Assembly: GCF_030272615.1 (NCBI RefSeq)
Contig: NC_081406.1
Coordinates: 185,293,770 to 185,357,769, forward strand
Direction of reading: 5' to 3'
Source of the DNA: Cryptomeria japonica
Taxonomy: Eukaryota; Streptophyta; Pinopsida; Cupressales; Cupressaceae
Length of the DNA stretch: 64,000 nt
The translations under genes and the position numbers were made by a program. The notes under the pieces are model-generated. The model was not told where the DNA came from, ran no database searches, and worked only from the letters and a program-made list of their open reading frames with translations. This document shows, one piece after another, positions 11,101 through 23,437 of the stretch (the stretch's first letter is position 1; each line of letters opens with the position of its first letter).

Positions 11101-12240
11101 CATCTAGGATACTTCCTTGGTTTGCAGACTAAGGAAATCTCTCTATGGCCTTAAGTAGGCCCCTAGGGCTTGGTACGCCAAGATGGATTCCTTTCTTCTC
11201 TCTGTCGGGTTCACCAAGTGTCATTCCGATCCGAATGTTTACATTTTGTGACAGGGTGACTCTCACTTGATACTTGTGCTCTATGTTGATGACTTGATCA
11301 TTAAAGGGAGTACTTCATCCATCATTAGCAGGGTCAAATCTGCTTTGCATGACAGATTTGCTATGACTGACTTGGGTCTTTTGCACTACTTTCTCGGGAT
11401 AGAGATCTCACAGTCACCTTCCGGGATCACACTATCATAGCCCAAGTATGCTCTTGATCTACTTGCACGCTTTGATATGGCTAATTGTAAGCCTGCCCTG
11501 ACTCCCTTTCTTTCAGGAGTCAAGCTTGAGGCTCAGTGTTCTTCTACACCAATTGATGCGACTTTGTATCATCAGCTTGTGGGCAATCTCATCTACTTGA
11601 CTCATACACGCCCTGATATTTCATTTGCAGTTGGCATGGTTTCCTGCTTCATGCAGGAACCACATGAGCTTCATTGGAAAGCCGCCAAACGCATTCTACA
11701 TTACATCCAGGGTACACATCACTATGGGATTCACTATGCAGCAGGCACAGGACTTCGCCTGGTTGGCTACATAGACTCTGATTGGGATGGCAATCTAGTT
11801 GATCGTAAGTCTACTTCTGGTTATAGTTTTCACCTTGGTTCGGGCCCCATTTGTTGGCAGAGCAAGAAGCAACATGCTATTGCTCTCTCTTTGATTGAGG
11901 CTGAGTATCGAGGCGCTGTTAACGCAGTGACTGAGACCATTTGGCTCCAACAGATTCTCATAGAGTTTGGTTTCACCACTCCACGACCGATAGTTCTACA
12001 TTGTGACAATTAGAGTGCTATTGCAATCTCGAAGAACCGGGTCCAGCACCAGTGGACCAAACACATCAAGATTCATATGCACTATATCCGAGAGCTCATC
12101 CAGGAGCAGGTCATTGATTTGCAGTATTGTCCTACAGCAGAGCAGGTTGCAAACATATTCACCAAACCTTTCACTGAGAGTAAGTTCCAGTAGTTGTGAG
12201 CTCTCTTGGGGGTACGGGATGTGTCATTAGGGGGGGTCAG
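8175..12240 (+). pseudogene. gag-pol: C1 gag-pol polyprotein, broken
   Basis: The domain order is that of copia. Gag is followed by a zinc knuckle CX2CX4HX4C (CAYCKKYGHDEHRC, near 8970), protease with DSGA near 9178, GAG-pre-integrase (WHERFGHLN), integrase with HSDV, TDNG and NGVTE, RT with YVDD, and RNase H ending near the IFTKPF motif. Met 8130 is an alternative start. The frame is kept from 8130 to about 10430, then shifts near 10440. I count about 13 stops, nearly all TAG at positions where copia proteins have Gln (for example 9612, 10047, 11105, 11156, 11438, 12011, 12191) or TGA where they have Arg (11249, 12197). The catalytic residues I can see are intact; the element is dead through nonsense codons and one frameshift. 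Confidence 0.9.
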
Positions 12241-12515
12241 CTGACTTCTCCTTCCTCTCTTATGGGGGGGACTTTTTCCTCTTTGAGGTTTTGTCCTTCT
12301 TCTTTGAGAGTCTTTTGTACATTCATCTCTCTTTTTGGGGGGAGTTTTTTTTCCCACTGGGTTTTCTCCCTTTCTTCATTTGTGAGAGATTGCATTGCAT
12401 TGTTTTGCTTGCATTTGCATGTTGTACATGGGTACCTATCATGGCCTAGTAGTCGGGACCCATCTTGCATTGTTGACTTGAGTCTTCATTCCCCTAAGTT
12501 GCACTTAAGGGGGGG
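12231..12515 (+). promoter_or_regulatory. C1 3' region with repeated G-runs and PPT
   Basis: Four G-runs (near 12231, 12265, 12337 and 12509), the last directly before the 3' LTR and therefore the polypurine tract that would prime plus-strand DNA. The short ORFs across this stretch look like noise. Confidence 0.7.
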
Positions 12516-12963
12516 TGTTGGTGTAAATAAATATTCATTTTGGATATTATTACACTTACTTAAGTTAACTTAAGATAATGCATCTCATCGTAATTTGGAA
12601 TCGAGACACTTAGGGAAGTGTGCACTTAGGGATAGAGCTTGTAGGAGAAATTCCACCTTTTGTGGTCTTATTTTGCTGTTACACTCCACATTCGGTGGGT
12701 CATCCACCTCTTGTGGAATATTATATTATTTCTCCTACCTACCCTTACTATTTCTTACCTACCCTTGTTTCTCATTGAGCCACATGTCATATTTGTGTGC
12801 TCATACATCCATATGGCCTTGCCTATATAAGCAGGCCTCTATTCATTGTATTGGTTAATCCAATTGATCATTTTGTATATTGATGAGAATACAGTTTGTT
12901 CTTGTCATTCTATTGTCTCTTTTATGCTTTTCATTGTGCCCTTGATCTTGGCAAAATCCAACA
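12516..12963 (+). repeat. C1 3' LTR, 448 bp
   Basis: TGTTGGTGTAAATA...AAATCCAACA with 6-bp inverted ends (TGTTGG/CCAACA). TATA box at 12824. Confidence 0.93.
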
Positions 12964-13292
12964 TGGTGGTTAGATGGAATGGGTTAGGTTTAGAAGGGGT
13001 TAGGAGAATTTGAATTTAAAAATTCAAATATTAGCAAAAGGCTAATTAATTTGAACAACTCATAAATTGATTTGTTTTAATTAACTAGGGGATTATGAAG
13101 AAATGAATTTGATGGGGGAAATTAATTAATTTGAAAATATTAATCAAAGGGGATTATTTGAAAATGAACCTATTAAATAAATCCTTAGATTTATTAATAA
13201 GTAGATGAAAAGGGGGATTTAATCAAATTGTTGATGAATTCAATAATTTCTTATTCAATTAATTATCTTCAGACCATTTTTAGGTGTATACA
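12964..13292 (-). repeat. T2 3' LTR, 5' fragment
   Basis: Matches 27720-28076 of the T2 5' LTR, with one indel of about 27 bp and some substitutions. On the minus strand it starts TGTATACACC after the polypurine tract. The remaining ~730 bp were separated by the C1 insertion. Confidence 0.9.
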
Positions 13293-13306
13293 TTTTGCCC
13301 CTCTTT
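13293..13306 (-). promoter_or_regulatory. T2 polypurine tract
   Basis: AAAGAGGGGCAAAA on the minus strand, directly before the LTR. Nearly identical to the T3 PPT (AAAGAGGGGCAAA). Confidence 0.85.
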
Positions 13307-15019
13307 GAAGTGAGATGTGATGATGCATTGATTCAAAGAATAATCTCATTTTGATTATGATTTGATTTGATAGGATGCCCTAGCTCTTGATTGCTAGATT
13401 CTAGTATGATGATTCCCCCTCGGGAGATCAATTGAGATAATTGATATGTGGAGTTTTTGGATTTTTGTGAAATTGATGTCCCCATTAGAATTGATTTGAT
13501 TTTTGTAATGTTGATTGATGAAAATGCGAGTTCTTTGATCTGGATGATACGATTATGATTGATTGATAAAGCTTGATTTGATATGATAAGATTGATTGAG
13601 ATTTAGTCTAGTTTCAGGAAGGATACCTCCTATATAAGACAAAGTTGATCAGAGCATCTGGTTTCAAGAAGGATACATCATGTATAAGACTTGATCAGAA
13701 TGTCTGGTTTCAAGAAGGATACGTCCTGTATAAGACTAGATCTGAATGTCTAGTTTCAGGAAGGATACATCTTGTATAAGACATAATCAGATAGATTAGA
13801 TGTAATTGATTGACAAACTTGATAAGGTTGGTTGGATAAAGAACTTACAGTTTGTTGGTATTAGGTTGCAAGATGATTTTGATTTGCTGATGTTGATTCT
13901 GTTGAGAGGATAGCATTATATTTTTGTTGGGTTGTCAATATCTGAAGAGATATGAGTCATTCGTTTGATTGCATATACACTTGTGATGATACTTTGATTA
14001 TTCCTGTGATATATTTAACCTTGGATGAAAGGATCATGTGGGATCCCATACAAGAATAAAATGCAAGGTAAAATGCAAATGAAAATGCAAAGCTACGACC
14101 GGACCAGTCACTGGATTATTACGTTTTTGTCATCATTGACCTTTTGAAATGTGGGAAGTGAGTGCAAACATCAATGGTATAATTAAACCATGATGACCTG
14201 AGCAATATTTTCCTAGATTTTGATATAGAAAGTTACCACAAGCATTGAGGTATAATTGAACCGAGATGACCTGAGTGTTGCTTGTGTAAAATAGGCAGTA
14301 TTAATCATTTTAATACATAAATCAGAAATGTCTTCAATGATACTCCAATGATCATGTCCTGAGACTAATTTTCACATATTAATGATTAATTTTTAGATAG
14401 CAGACAAGAAAAATATCATGTTCGTTGTTCCTCTAGTCAAAGACATCCTCGAGTCACTCAAAAATCATGATAGCGAAAAGCAATATAGAAAAGTTGAACA
14501 ATCATGTTAAAATAATTATCCAAAGGATATTATCCATGCGTTTAGACTGACTTTGTGATAGTTTCATGGTTGATAATTTGATCTCATGTTCCATGTTGGA
14601 TATGTCTCAGTTTTGGCTTGATAAGAGTTGTCTAACTATTGTTTTACTTGTTTGATTAAGCTCAAAAAGATCAAGAGTTCAACCCCAGCTAGGTGTAGAA
14701 TTTTGCCCCAAGCCTAGAAACAAAGTTGTTATGATATATCCAATGATCCAAACCATGGCAAGAAGCCACTTGGGATGCCTGTGTATGTACGAAGGCTTCA
14801 TTATGGTCAGCGCTGATGAAAAATGAATGAATGCAAGCAGGAAGATGCACAAACTAATAGATGGAAGAGCTAGTGGACAGATAGCACCCATTTGCCAAGT
14901 TTTCACCATCTATTTTTATTGCACTTTTTCTCATATTTTTTTTTCTTTATTTTTTATTTTTTCTACTTTTTCACTGTTTTTGATCTTTTTTTTTGCTTTT
15001 TCACTATTTTTGAATTTTT
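13307..15019 (-). other. T2 3' untranslated region
   Basis: 1.7 kb between the integrase end and the PPT. It holds the tandem repeat at 13611-13792, and a T-rich tract (A-rich on the sense strand) at 14920-15045 next to the integrase end, matched in position by an A-rich tract in T3 after 51790. No gene seen. Confidence 0.6.
13611..13792 (-). repeat. Tandem repeat, about 4 units of 45-50 bp
   Basis: Each unit starts GTTTCARGAAGGATAC and contains TATAAGAC. Four imperfect copies in the T2 3' region. Confidence 0.8.
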
Positions 15020-16110
15020 CTAATTTTTCAAACATAAAACTTTTTTCAGATGCATGTTATTGATAGGTTCCTCGAGCTGATCTTCATCCTGTGTTGATAA
15101 CTGATATGCTCTTGATCCAAATACTGTTGTGACCACAAATGGACCTAACCAGTTTGGTTCAAAATTTCTTTTCTTTTCTCGATCTACTTGGTTGCATGGA
15201 TTTTTCTTTAATACTAGTTCCCCCGCTTGAAAGATTTGTGGTTTGATCCTGTGATTATAACTTTGACACATTCTTTATTGATATATCTTTAGATGATCAA
15301 AGGCATTTTGTCTGTGTTCCTAGATTAGTTCTAACTCTTGTAGTCTAGACATTCTTTGTTCTTCATCTCAAATAAGACCTTTTAAGGATACTTGTAGAGA
15401 GGGTGTCTCTACTTCGATTGGTAATATGGCTTTTGATCCATAGACAAGGGAGAAAGGTCTAGCACTTTTTCATGTGCGGATACTAGTATGGTAGGCCCAT
15501 AGAGTAGGGTTTAATTGGATATGCCAATCTTTTCCAGCATCATTCACTGTCTTTTTGAGGATTCTCATAATAGTTTTGTTAGATGCTTCTGCATGCCCAT
15601 TTCCCTATGGATAATATGGTGTGGAGAATTTGTGCTGGATTTTGAACTTCTCACATAGCTCTTATGCATCTTGATTTTTGAATGGTCGCCCATTATCAAT
15701 GATAATGGTTATTGGTATTCCATAGCAACAGATGATGTAGTTCAAGATAAATGCAACAATTTGTTTTCCTATGATGTTTGTGAGAGGTACTGCCTCAATC
15801 CATTTTGTAAAATATTTTGTAGCTACAAGGATGAATTTGTGACCATTAGATGAAGAAGGGTTTATCTTTCCTACCAGATCCAGACCCTATTGGTAGAAAG
15901 GCCAAGATGTTGCTAGAGCATGAAGTTCTTATGCTAGTGCATGAATCAAATTCCCATGGATCTGACATTGTTTGCATGTTCTAGTTATCTGAAAAGAATC
16001 TCGTTCCATAGTTGGCCAATAATAGCCCAAGAATATGAGTTTTTTTGAAAGGGTAAGACCACTTGAATGAGTGCCACAAATGTTGTTATGGACTTCATGT
16101 AAGGCCTTCT
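15020..16110 (-). pseudogene. T2 integrase region, broken
   Basis: Translating the minus strand in pieces gives a Tat integrase. The zinc-binding His pair lies in HEVHNNICGTHSSG (near 16080), the Cys pair in CKQC, and the core Asp residues in GLDLVGK and IIDNG. Glu is in GNGHAEAS (near 15600), so the D-D-E triad is present. The C-terminal domain (15020-15271; PNWLGPFVVTTVFGSRAYQL) is open. Several in-frame stops and frameshifts interrupt it. Closest in this window to T3 50690-51766. Integrase would insert the cDNA in the nucleus; this copy cannot be made whole. Confidence 0.82.
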
Positions 16111-16454
16111 CAGATTCTTCTTGTTCAAGACACCTTTAAATAGTACTATCTAGACCTTGTTTAAATAGGGTATCCACGATGAGAGTAAAATGGGATGATT
16201 GACGAATAAAGTCTCTTTTGGTTCTTTGATAAATCAGGAGGTAGGGTGTTATGTTTCAGGTATGTGTAAGTTTGGCCATAGTGGGAGGAATCATGTCCCA
16301 CAAGTTGACAAATGGTTTAAGAATCAAGACAATTATAGGTAGGGTAAAACAACTCTTCCACCAAGAATTCATAATGCTATTGTTTTTCCTATGTTTGAAG
16401 GAGAGAAGCAAGTGTAGCCATGGCATTTGCTACTTTGTTGTCATTTCTTAGAAT

Positions 16455-17159
16455 CTATTCAAAAATTATTTCTACAAAGTACTTCTTGATATCATCAACC
16501 ATCTTTTTGTAAGGCATTAATTTTTTGTCCTTTGTTTTATAGTCATCATTGATTTGATTAATGATGAGCTGAGAGTCTCCCAAGACTTGAAGTTGTGTAA
16601 TGTTCCATTCTATAGCCATTTTGATACCTATAACCAAAGCTTCATACCATATTGTATTGTTGGTGAATAGAAAACTTAATTTGTATGCTTTTGGGATTGT
16701 ATGACCTTGTGGTGTGATGAATAGAATGCCTTCTCCTGATTCACGTTGTGTTCTATTATTGATACTTGCTCTTGGACTGATATTTGGGTGATGTATTGTA
16801 AGATATGGATCGAACCCTGAAATGTCTATATATGAACATCTTTTGATTTGCCTCCTTTTGAAGGGTTCAAAATATTTCTGTCTTGCTAGTTTTGATAGAG
16901 AGATTGTTGGATGTAGATTAGTTGTGCCAATGATAACTACCTCTACTGGTTCTATTAGGATAGATAACTTCTCTTGATAAAATTCATGTAAGGTGTCAAA
17001 TCTCCCATCTTTCGGCACCTCGAGGAGGTTTTCACCGTTAGACAAGTCCTTTATTTTTACTTTTTCTTGATCTAATGTTGCCAAGAAATGGTTTTCAACA
17101 TTAGACCTGATATTGTTTTCTTTATTTTCACTTTTGCGACTATGAGATTCGGCACCCAC
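16455..17159 (-). pseudogene. T2 pre-RT region fused to archaeal-type RNase H
   Basis: 234 codons. The first ~140 residues match T3 just before RT (SNGENL..., and a KRRQIK...DISGFDP segment parallel to T3 residues coded near 48590-48650). The next residues match T3 only from inside the second RNase H (GEGILFITPQG, then EALVIGIKMAIEW and GDSQLIINQ). RT, the first RNase H and the FDGS catalytic Asp of the second are missing, and the frame is kept through the joint near 16750-16785. It therefore reads as a short fusion protein without polymerase. Confidence 0.8.
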
Positions 17160-17327
17160 TTGACATGAAGATATGTTAGTAGAATCCTTGGTGGAAGTTG
17201 TTATGGGTTTGATTTCATTAAGATATATGGATATGACATGGTCATTAGGTAAGGTATCAATAGTAGTAGGTTATTCATTTTCCTAGTCCATAGGTTCAGG
17301 ACAGATTAATGGTAAAGGATCTTTAGG

Positions 17328-17814
17328 CTAAGATGTTTCAAAGATATTAGGGGTCATGATAGAGATGACAGAGCTTTCGATATGTATGTCGATGTCTAGA
17401 AGGATACTCTCATCAGAATGACCTCGCATAAGAAACTCTTGATCATCCTCAGTTAAGTCCATGTCAACTGAATGTAATTTTGATTCAAGTAGGCTAGTTC
17501 CTAAGGTTTGTTCTACATACGTGTGAACTACATCGACTTCTACATCTTCTTTTTCCATTTCAATTTCAAGTTGCCCTAGTTTGTTTTTCCATGATAGCAA
17601 ATATTCTCTGGTCCCTTGATCTCTTAGCTGTATTTGTTTTTCCATGTTTGACAAAATTGATGCAAATGATTGTTCCTTGAATTGTGTCCTTGAAGCTTTT
17701 ACCTCTCTGTTATATGAAATAATGACCTCTTGAGCTGATTTCAAATTATTACAACATTGCAATGGATTTGAGTCTGTTGATGTTGTGATTTCTTGTCCAT
17801 TGTATGGAAATTTT
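17328..17814 (-). pseudogene. T2 pol linker segment, charged and probably coiled-coil
   Basis: Starts with FPYNGQEIT, which matches T3 just after the protease ([10 protein letters not shown]), then continues as a charged, Gln/Glu/Lys-rich stretch (EKQIQLRDQG, EIEMEKEDVEVDV) with no counterpart in T3, where a G-patch-like linker stands instead. It lies in the same frame as 16455-17159, separated by stops near 17280-17330. I recognise no domain. Confidence 0.6.
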
Positions 17815-18838
17815 TGTTAGGTCCCAGAGAGAACTGAGAGGGGGGGTGAATCAATTGTCAAATAAATTCAAACCAAAATTAACTTAACCAAAACTTAATG
17901 TACAAAATTTATGGCGGTAGATAGTCTTAATAGTTAATTGTAGTAGCGGTAAAGAATAATGCATGAAACAAAAAGACAATAACATCCACAACACATAACA
18001 CCAATATTTGTACATGGAAACCCTGTAAGGGGAAAAATCATGGTGGGAAACCTTACCCACAATCAGATGATACTACTGCAAATAGTATGTGTGTACAATA
18101 GGGGGTCTGCACATGCAGAAAGGCCAAGCGCCTAGAGATCACTGCTCAATCACAAAATGAGAGTCACATTGACTACAATTGGATGATTAAATCCAATGAT
18201 AATGTACTGCTCAAAATAGCATCTCCATATGCTAGATTCAGTACCGGTTTAGCTTTGATACACCTTCTTCAAACCTTCCTTCAATCATGAATGATGTCTA
18301 CATGTATAGCTCTTCTTATATTCACATACACCTTATTACAACCCTTTTCCCTACATATCTTAATCTCACAAATGAGATCTTACATTTATACCATAACCTA
18401 AGACCAATTGAGTAGGTTAGCTCACTAAAAGATATTACAATAAAATCAATTATAAATGAAACAATATCCGATGCATGATGTCAGCTCAATGCATTTATAA
18501 TAGCAACAAATTATCTTCTTGACATGCCATGCTAATCAAGAATAGATATGCCTACCGGTGTATATCCTGGACCTATTTGCTGGTAACAACAAATATGTAA
18601 ACTTGAATAAGCCAATGAACAAATCACTAAAACAAAGTGTCCAAATGATGTTTTCAACATAACCAAGTAGTCTCCAAGTGATTCCAAGGGCCGGTGAACA
18701 ATATAACCTATCGGTGAACCAAATGCCAATGACTGTGCATAAGTCACATGCTTGTCGGTGAACATAACCAATTTGGCTAGTATTGATAAATGTTGACATC
18801 AATGACAAAACCATATCAACATATCCAAAATACCAACA
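17815..18838 (-). repeat. C2 3' LTR, 1024 bp
   Basis: Plus-strand ends TGTTAGGTCC...TACCAACA. Clearly diverged from the 5' LTR (several percent by eye), so an old insertion. An open reading of 139 aa within it (18536-18955) crosses the LTR end and is not treated as a gene. Confidence 0.92.
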
Positions 18839-18850
18839 ATCTCCCCCTTT
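18839..18850 (-). promoter_or_regulatory. C2 polypurine tract
   Basis: AAAGGGGGAGAT on the minus strand immediately before the LTR start TGTTGG. Confidence 0.85.
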
Positions 18851-19228
18851 GGCATTGATGTCAACACAAGATGGAAAAACCATCAAAGTACCAAAACAGA
18901 AATGCCAAAAATTAAAAACCAACAATCTCCCAAAGAGATCATAACCAGAAATCAAAATACATCATATATCTCCCAAAAGTAAGAATCTCTCCCCAAGGGA
19001 TAAAGTCTCTCCACCTAGGAATAATATGTATTTTTCATGTTTTTTTCCATATCAATCTCTCCCCCTTTGACATCAAATGCCAAAGCAATACAAAAACCAG
19101 GTTCAAATACAAAATACCAACTCATTACAAAATACCAACTAGTCCCCTTAAGAAATAGTTCTCCTCATCAAAGCCAGAATAAAATATTTCTCTGTTAATT
19201 ATGTTGGTCAATGACAAACATCAACTAT

Positions 19229-22200
19229 CTAAGTCTCTACTGGTGGGGTTATAACCCCAAGTTGATCTCTAAGATATTCAAAAATCTCCATAGGAAAAGG
19301 CTTAGTGAAAATATAGACAATCTTCTCTTTAGTATTGACATAAACCAATTTCACTTCATTTGCTTCAACATTTTCTTTCAAAAAATTGAATTTGATAGAA
19401 ACATGTTTAGTTTTAGAATGTAGTACCGGATTCTTAGATATATCAATTATTGTTGTATTATCACAATAGATAGTTATAGGTTCCTTGCATTTTACCTTTA
19501 TGTCTTTCAACATTTGCTTAAGCCATAATACCTGTGTGCAATTAGTTGCTGCTGCAACATATTCTGATTCTGTTGTTGATAAAGATGTACAACTTTGTTT
19601 CTTACTTAACCAAGAAATTAATCTGCTACCAAGAAAAATGCTCCACCGGTGGTGCTTTTTCTGTCATCTACATCTCTTGCCCAATTTGCATCTATGTATA
19701 CACATAATTCAAAGTTTTCATCGCTAGAATACCATAAGCCAAGATTTGTAGTGCCTTGTAAGTACCAAAAAATCCTTTTTACTACTGATTCATGATTTTC
19801 TTTAGGATTACTTTGAAATTTTGAAACAATACATGCTACATTGATAATATTAGGTCTTGTTTGTGTCAAATACAGTAAAACTCCTATCATAGACTTGTAC
19901 CTAGTTGGATTAATAGGTGTTGATTCATCCCTTAGTGATAATTTGTTGGTTGTAGTCATAGATGTGCTTACTGGATTAGAGTTCTCCATACCAAATTTCT
20001 TTGGTAACTCCTTCAAGTACTTAGATTGACTCAAGAATATACCTTTATCAGTCTATGAAATCTGCAATCCTAAAAAGAATTTTATCTCTCCAATCATAGA
20101 CATTTCAAATTCTTGTTGCATTTCATTAGAAAAGTCTTTACATAATCCATCTTCTCGTCCAAAGATTATATCATCAACAAAAACTTCTATAACCAAGATT
20201 TCATCATTAGTCACTTTGTAATATAAGTTACTATTAGCATTACCTTTAGAAAAACCAATCTTAAAAAGATACTTAGCCAATCTAGCATACCAAGCTCTTG
20301 GAGCTTGCTTCAACCCATACAAACCTTTCCTTAACCTGCAAACCATATCTTTGTCATCTGTCAAAGAAAATCCATCAGGTTGTTCAATATAAACTTCTTC
20401 TTCAAGATCTCCATTCAGAAATGCACATTTAATATCCATCTGATATATTTTGTAGTACTTGTGTGCTGCAAAAGCTAAAAATAATTTGACTACCTCAATT
20501 CTAGCTACCGATGCAAAGGTTTCATTATAATCAATTCCTTCTTTGTGTGAATATCCCTTACACACTAGTCTTTCTTTATTTCTAATTACTTTACCATCTT
20601 CATTAAGTTTGTTTCTGAATACCCATTTTGTTCCAATCACATTTTTATCTTTAGGCCGAGGAACTAATGTCCATGTGTTATTCTTTTCAATTTGTTCTAA
20701 TTCTTCTTCCATAGCTTTAATTCAGTGTTTATCTTCACATGCCTCATTAACTGATGATAGTGCAATTTGAGAAATAAGACATACCTCTTCATTTTCCAGT
20801 CTTCCTCTAGTCATGACTCCTTGATACTTGTTCCCAATTATCTGATCTTCAGAGTGGTTCAATCTTACATACCGGGGTGTCTTTGTTTGTTGTTGTTCCT
20901 CAGTTACTGTGGAATTTTTAGATGATGCTGGTGTAACTAGATCTTCATTCTATATTGGTGTATTCAATGTAGGTTCATTTGTCAGTATCTTTGTTACCGG
21001 TTCTATGTACCTTAAATTTCCTCTAAATTGCTCATCAATTTTCACATTTGTCCTCTCAACAATTTTCTGCAATCTCTTGTTAAAAAATCTATATGCTTTG
21101 CTTTTAGATGAATAACCAAGAAATATTCCTTCATCACTTCTAGGATCAAATTTTCCAATATACTCATCTCTTCTAATATATCATTTACTTCCAAATATTT
21201 TGAAATATTTAAGAGTAGGAGTATTACCAAACCATAATTCATGAAGGGTCTTACCGGTTTCACCTTTCATGTGAACTTTTATGAATGTGTAAACCGATGT
21301 ACTCACTACTTCTCTCCAGTATACATGTGGTAGATTTGCTTCTGATAACATACTTCTAGCTGCATCCAAGATGGTTCTATTTTTCCTCTCTATAACTCCA
21401 TTCTATTGGGGTGTCTGGGGTGTTGACAACTATCTTCTGATCCCATTCACTTCACATAATGTATTAAATTCCCTAGATGTGAATTCACCTCCTTGATATG
21501 ATCTTAGAAATTTAATTTTCTTCAGTTTCATTCTCTACCATCACCTTGAATAACTTGAATTTTCGAATGTGCTTCTAATTTCTCCCAGAGAAAAGTAACC
21601 CAACACATTCTAGAATAGTCATCAATGATTAGCATAAAATATCTATCTCCTTGTAAGCTTCTAGTTCTTGCTGGTCCACATAAATGAATAGGAATTAAGT
21701 CAAGAGCATTATTGGATTTCTCTAGAATAGTCTTAAAAGATGCTCTAACCTGCTTTCCAAATTGACATTCCTTACATACCAGATTGTGGGGTTTGAAAAT
21801 CTTAGGTGAATCTCTTACTACCTTAGTTGTACTGATTTTCACAATGCAATCAAAATTTACATGACAGAGTCTCTTATGCCATAGCCAACTTTCATCAATA
21901 TGTGCAATCAAGCATGTCTTTTCACTATTGTTCAAATGAAAGATATTAGCTCTAGTCTGATTATCGGTTGCAATTTCCAAACCAGTTTTGTTCATGATTT
22001 TGCATTTACCATTCTTGAATTGTAACTAAAATCCTTTTTCAACTAACTAACCAACACTCAAAAGAATATGCTTTAAACCTTCAACATAGTAAACATTATC
22101 AGTATTGTGCTTACCATCAAGACATATGGTGCCTTTTCCTTTGATCAAACAAGCCTTATCATCTCCAAATCTTCCTAGACCTCCATTGTATTCCTGAAAG

Positions 22201-23380
22201 GTTAAGAATTTACATTTATCAATAGTCATATGATGTGAACATCTTGAATCAATGATCTATTCATCCTTATCTTCAACTTTTTAGTTGTTAGGGCCTGCTC
22301 TACCGGTTGAATAGTAGGTGTCGGTTGATCTTCTGTTATAGCAACAAAAACTCATCCATTGTCTGTCGGATCCTCATCAGAATCATCAATGACTCCTTCA
22401 TTAGCAAGATAACAAGATTTGTCTCTATTTTTCTTAAATCTGTATCTTTGATATTTAGGGTTAGGCTTGTATGTTCTTGTAGCTTCTTCTTTTAATCTTG
22501 CATCTCTATTGGGACACCTAGATGCCATATGACCAGTCTTGTTGTAGTTAAAACATTTAAATGGTTCTTTACCTTCATACTTACTTCCAATAGGACCTTT
22601 AGGCATTTTCCTTGCAAATAGTGCTTCAAGTTCTTCAAGTTTTTCATTTTCTTTCCTAATTTCTTCAAGTTCTCTTACATAAAAGGCTTTCCAATCAGAT
22701 TTGTCAAATGATGATGATGCGGATGATTTTGATGCCTTGAAAGATAAATCTATTTTTATAATAGTAACAAGACCAAATTCCTCAATTTCAAAAGCTGAAA
22801 GTTTTCCAATCAAAGTATCTCTAGTTACTGATGTATAGGGCATTGTTCTCAATTCATTTATAGAAGTTACTTTCATTTTGTATACTGGTGGCAATGCTTT
22901 TAAAACTTTTGAAACAATTTCATCTTTAGTTAAGGTTCCTCCTCAACATTGCATACCCAAAACAATTTCATTTACTCTTTCCATAAAAGCAAAAATTCTT
23001 TCATCCTCTTCCATTTTCAGATTTTCATACCTGACCCGGAAGGATTCAAGTTTTGCAATTTTGGCTATGGTATCTCCTTCATTCAATGTTTCAAATATAT
23101 CCCAAATAGATTTAGCAGTAGACCTATCTAATAATCCCATGATTTGCTGATCTGACAATGCACTCAAAAGTGCTTCTCATGCTTTGCAATCATTTTCTTC
23201 ATCTTTAGTCAGATTTGGTGGATTAGGCTAACCTTGAGTAGGAGTAGTATAACCATTCTTTGTAACCTCCCATATGTCTTTTCCAATGCAATTCATATGT
23301 GTCTCCATCTTGATCTTCCATATGCCATAGTTGGTTCCATCAAGTTTAGGACTGCCCTTACTGAAATAGTTAGAAGACAT
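19229..23380 (-). pseudogene. gag-pol: C2 gag-pol polyprotein, broken
   Basis: Start at 23380 (MSSNYFSKG, 58 bp from the LTR). Gag spans to about 22350. Its zinc knuckle reads CFNYNKTGHMASRC, with Tyr in place of the second Cys. The protease site is DSR instead of DSG (near 22240). Pre-integrase and integrase (21528-21995) have His where the first catalytic Asp of the family stands (PIHLCGP), and the core is then frameshifted near 21530. RT is well kept (20053-20712, FVDDIIFG), followed by RNase H (19229-20034). A run of stops separates the blocks. At least four essential functions are lost. Confidence 0.9.
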
Positions 23381-23417
23381 TGGATCTCCTCAAGCTGTTA
23401 AACTTCTGCAAAAAGAG

Positions 23418-23436
23418 GACTAGGCTTTGATACCAA
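23418..23436 (-). promoter_or_regulatory. C2 primer-binding site
   Basis: TGGTATCAAAGCCTAGTCC on the minus strand, one base after the LTR end. Initiator-tRNA-Met type. Confidence 0.88.
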
Positions 23437-23437
23437 T

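Larger units (their letters stand above)
6157..12963 (+). mobile_element. C1: Ty1/copia element, complete but for 14 bp
   Basis: 5' LTR 6157-6590, PBS, a 1.5-kb leader, gag-pol, PPT and 3' LTR 12516-12963. It lies in the T2 3' LTR: sequence right of it (tggtggttagatgg) continues the T2 LTR, and the intact T2 LTR shows the same site at 27720. The expected TSD TGGTG is visible only on the right; the left copy lies beyond T1. The LTRs differ at about 11 of 434 positions by eye, so it is older than T3. Confidence 0.92.

Noticed and set aside
18536-18955. 139-aa minus-strand ORF as a membrane protein gene
   Set aside because: Lies across the C2 LTR and its edge; no conserved family; reading through LTR sequence.
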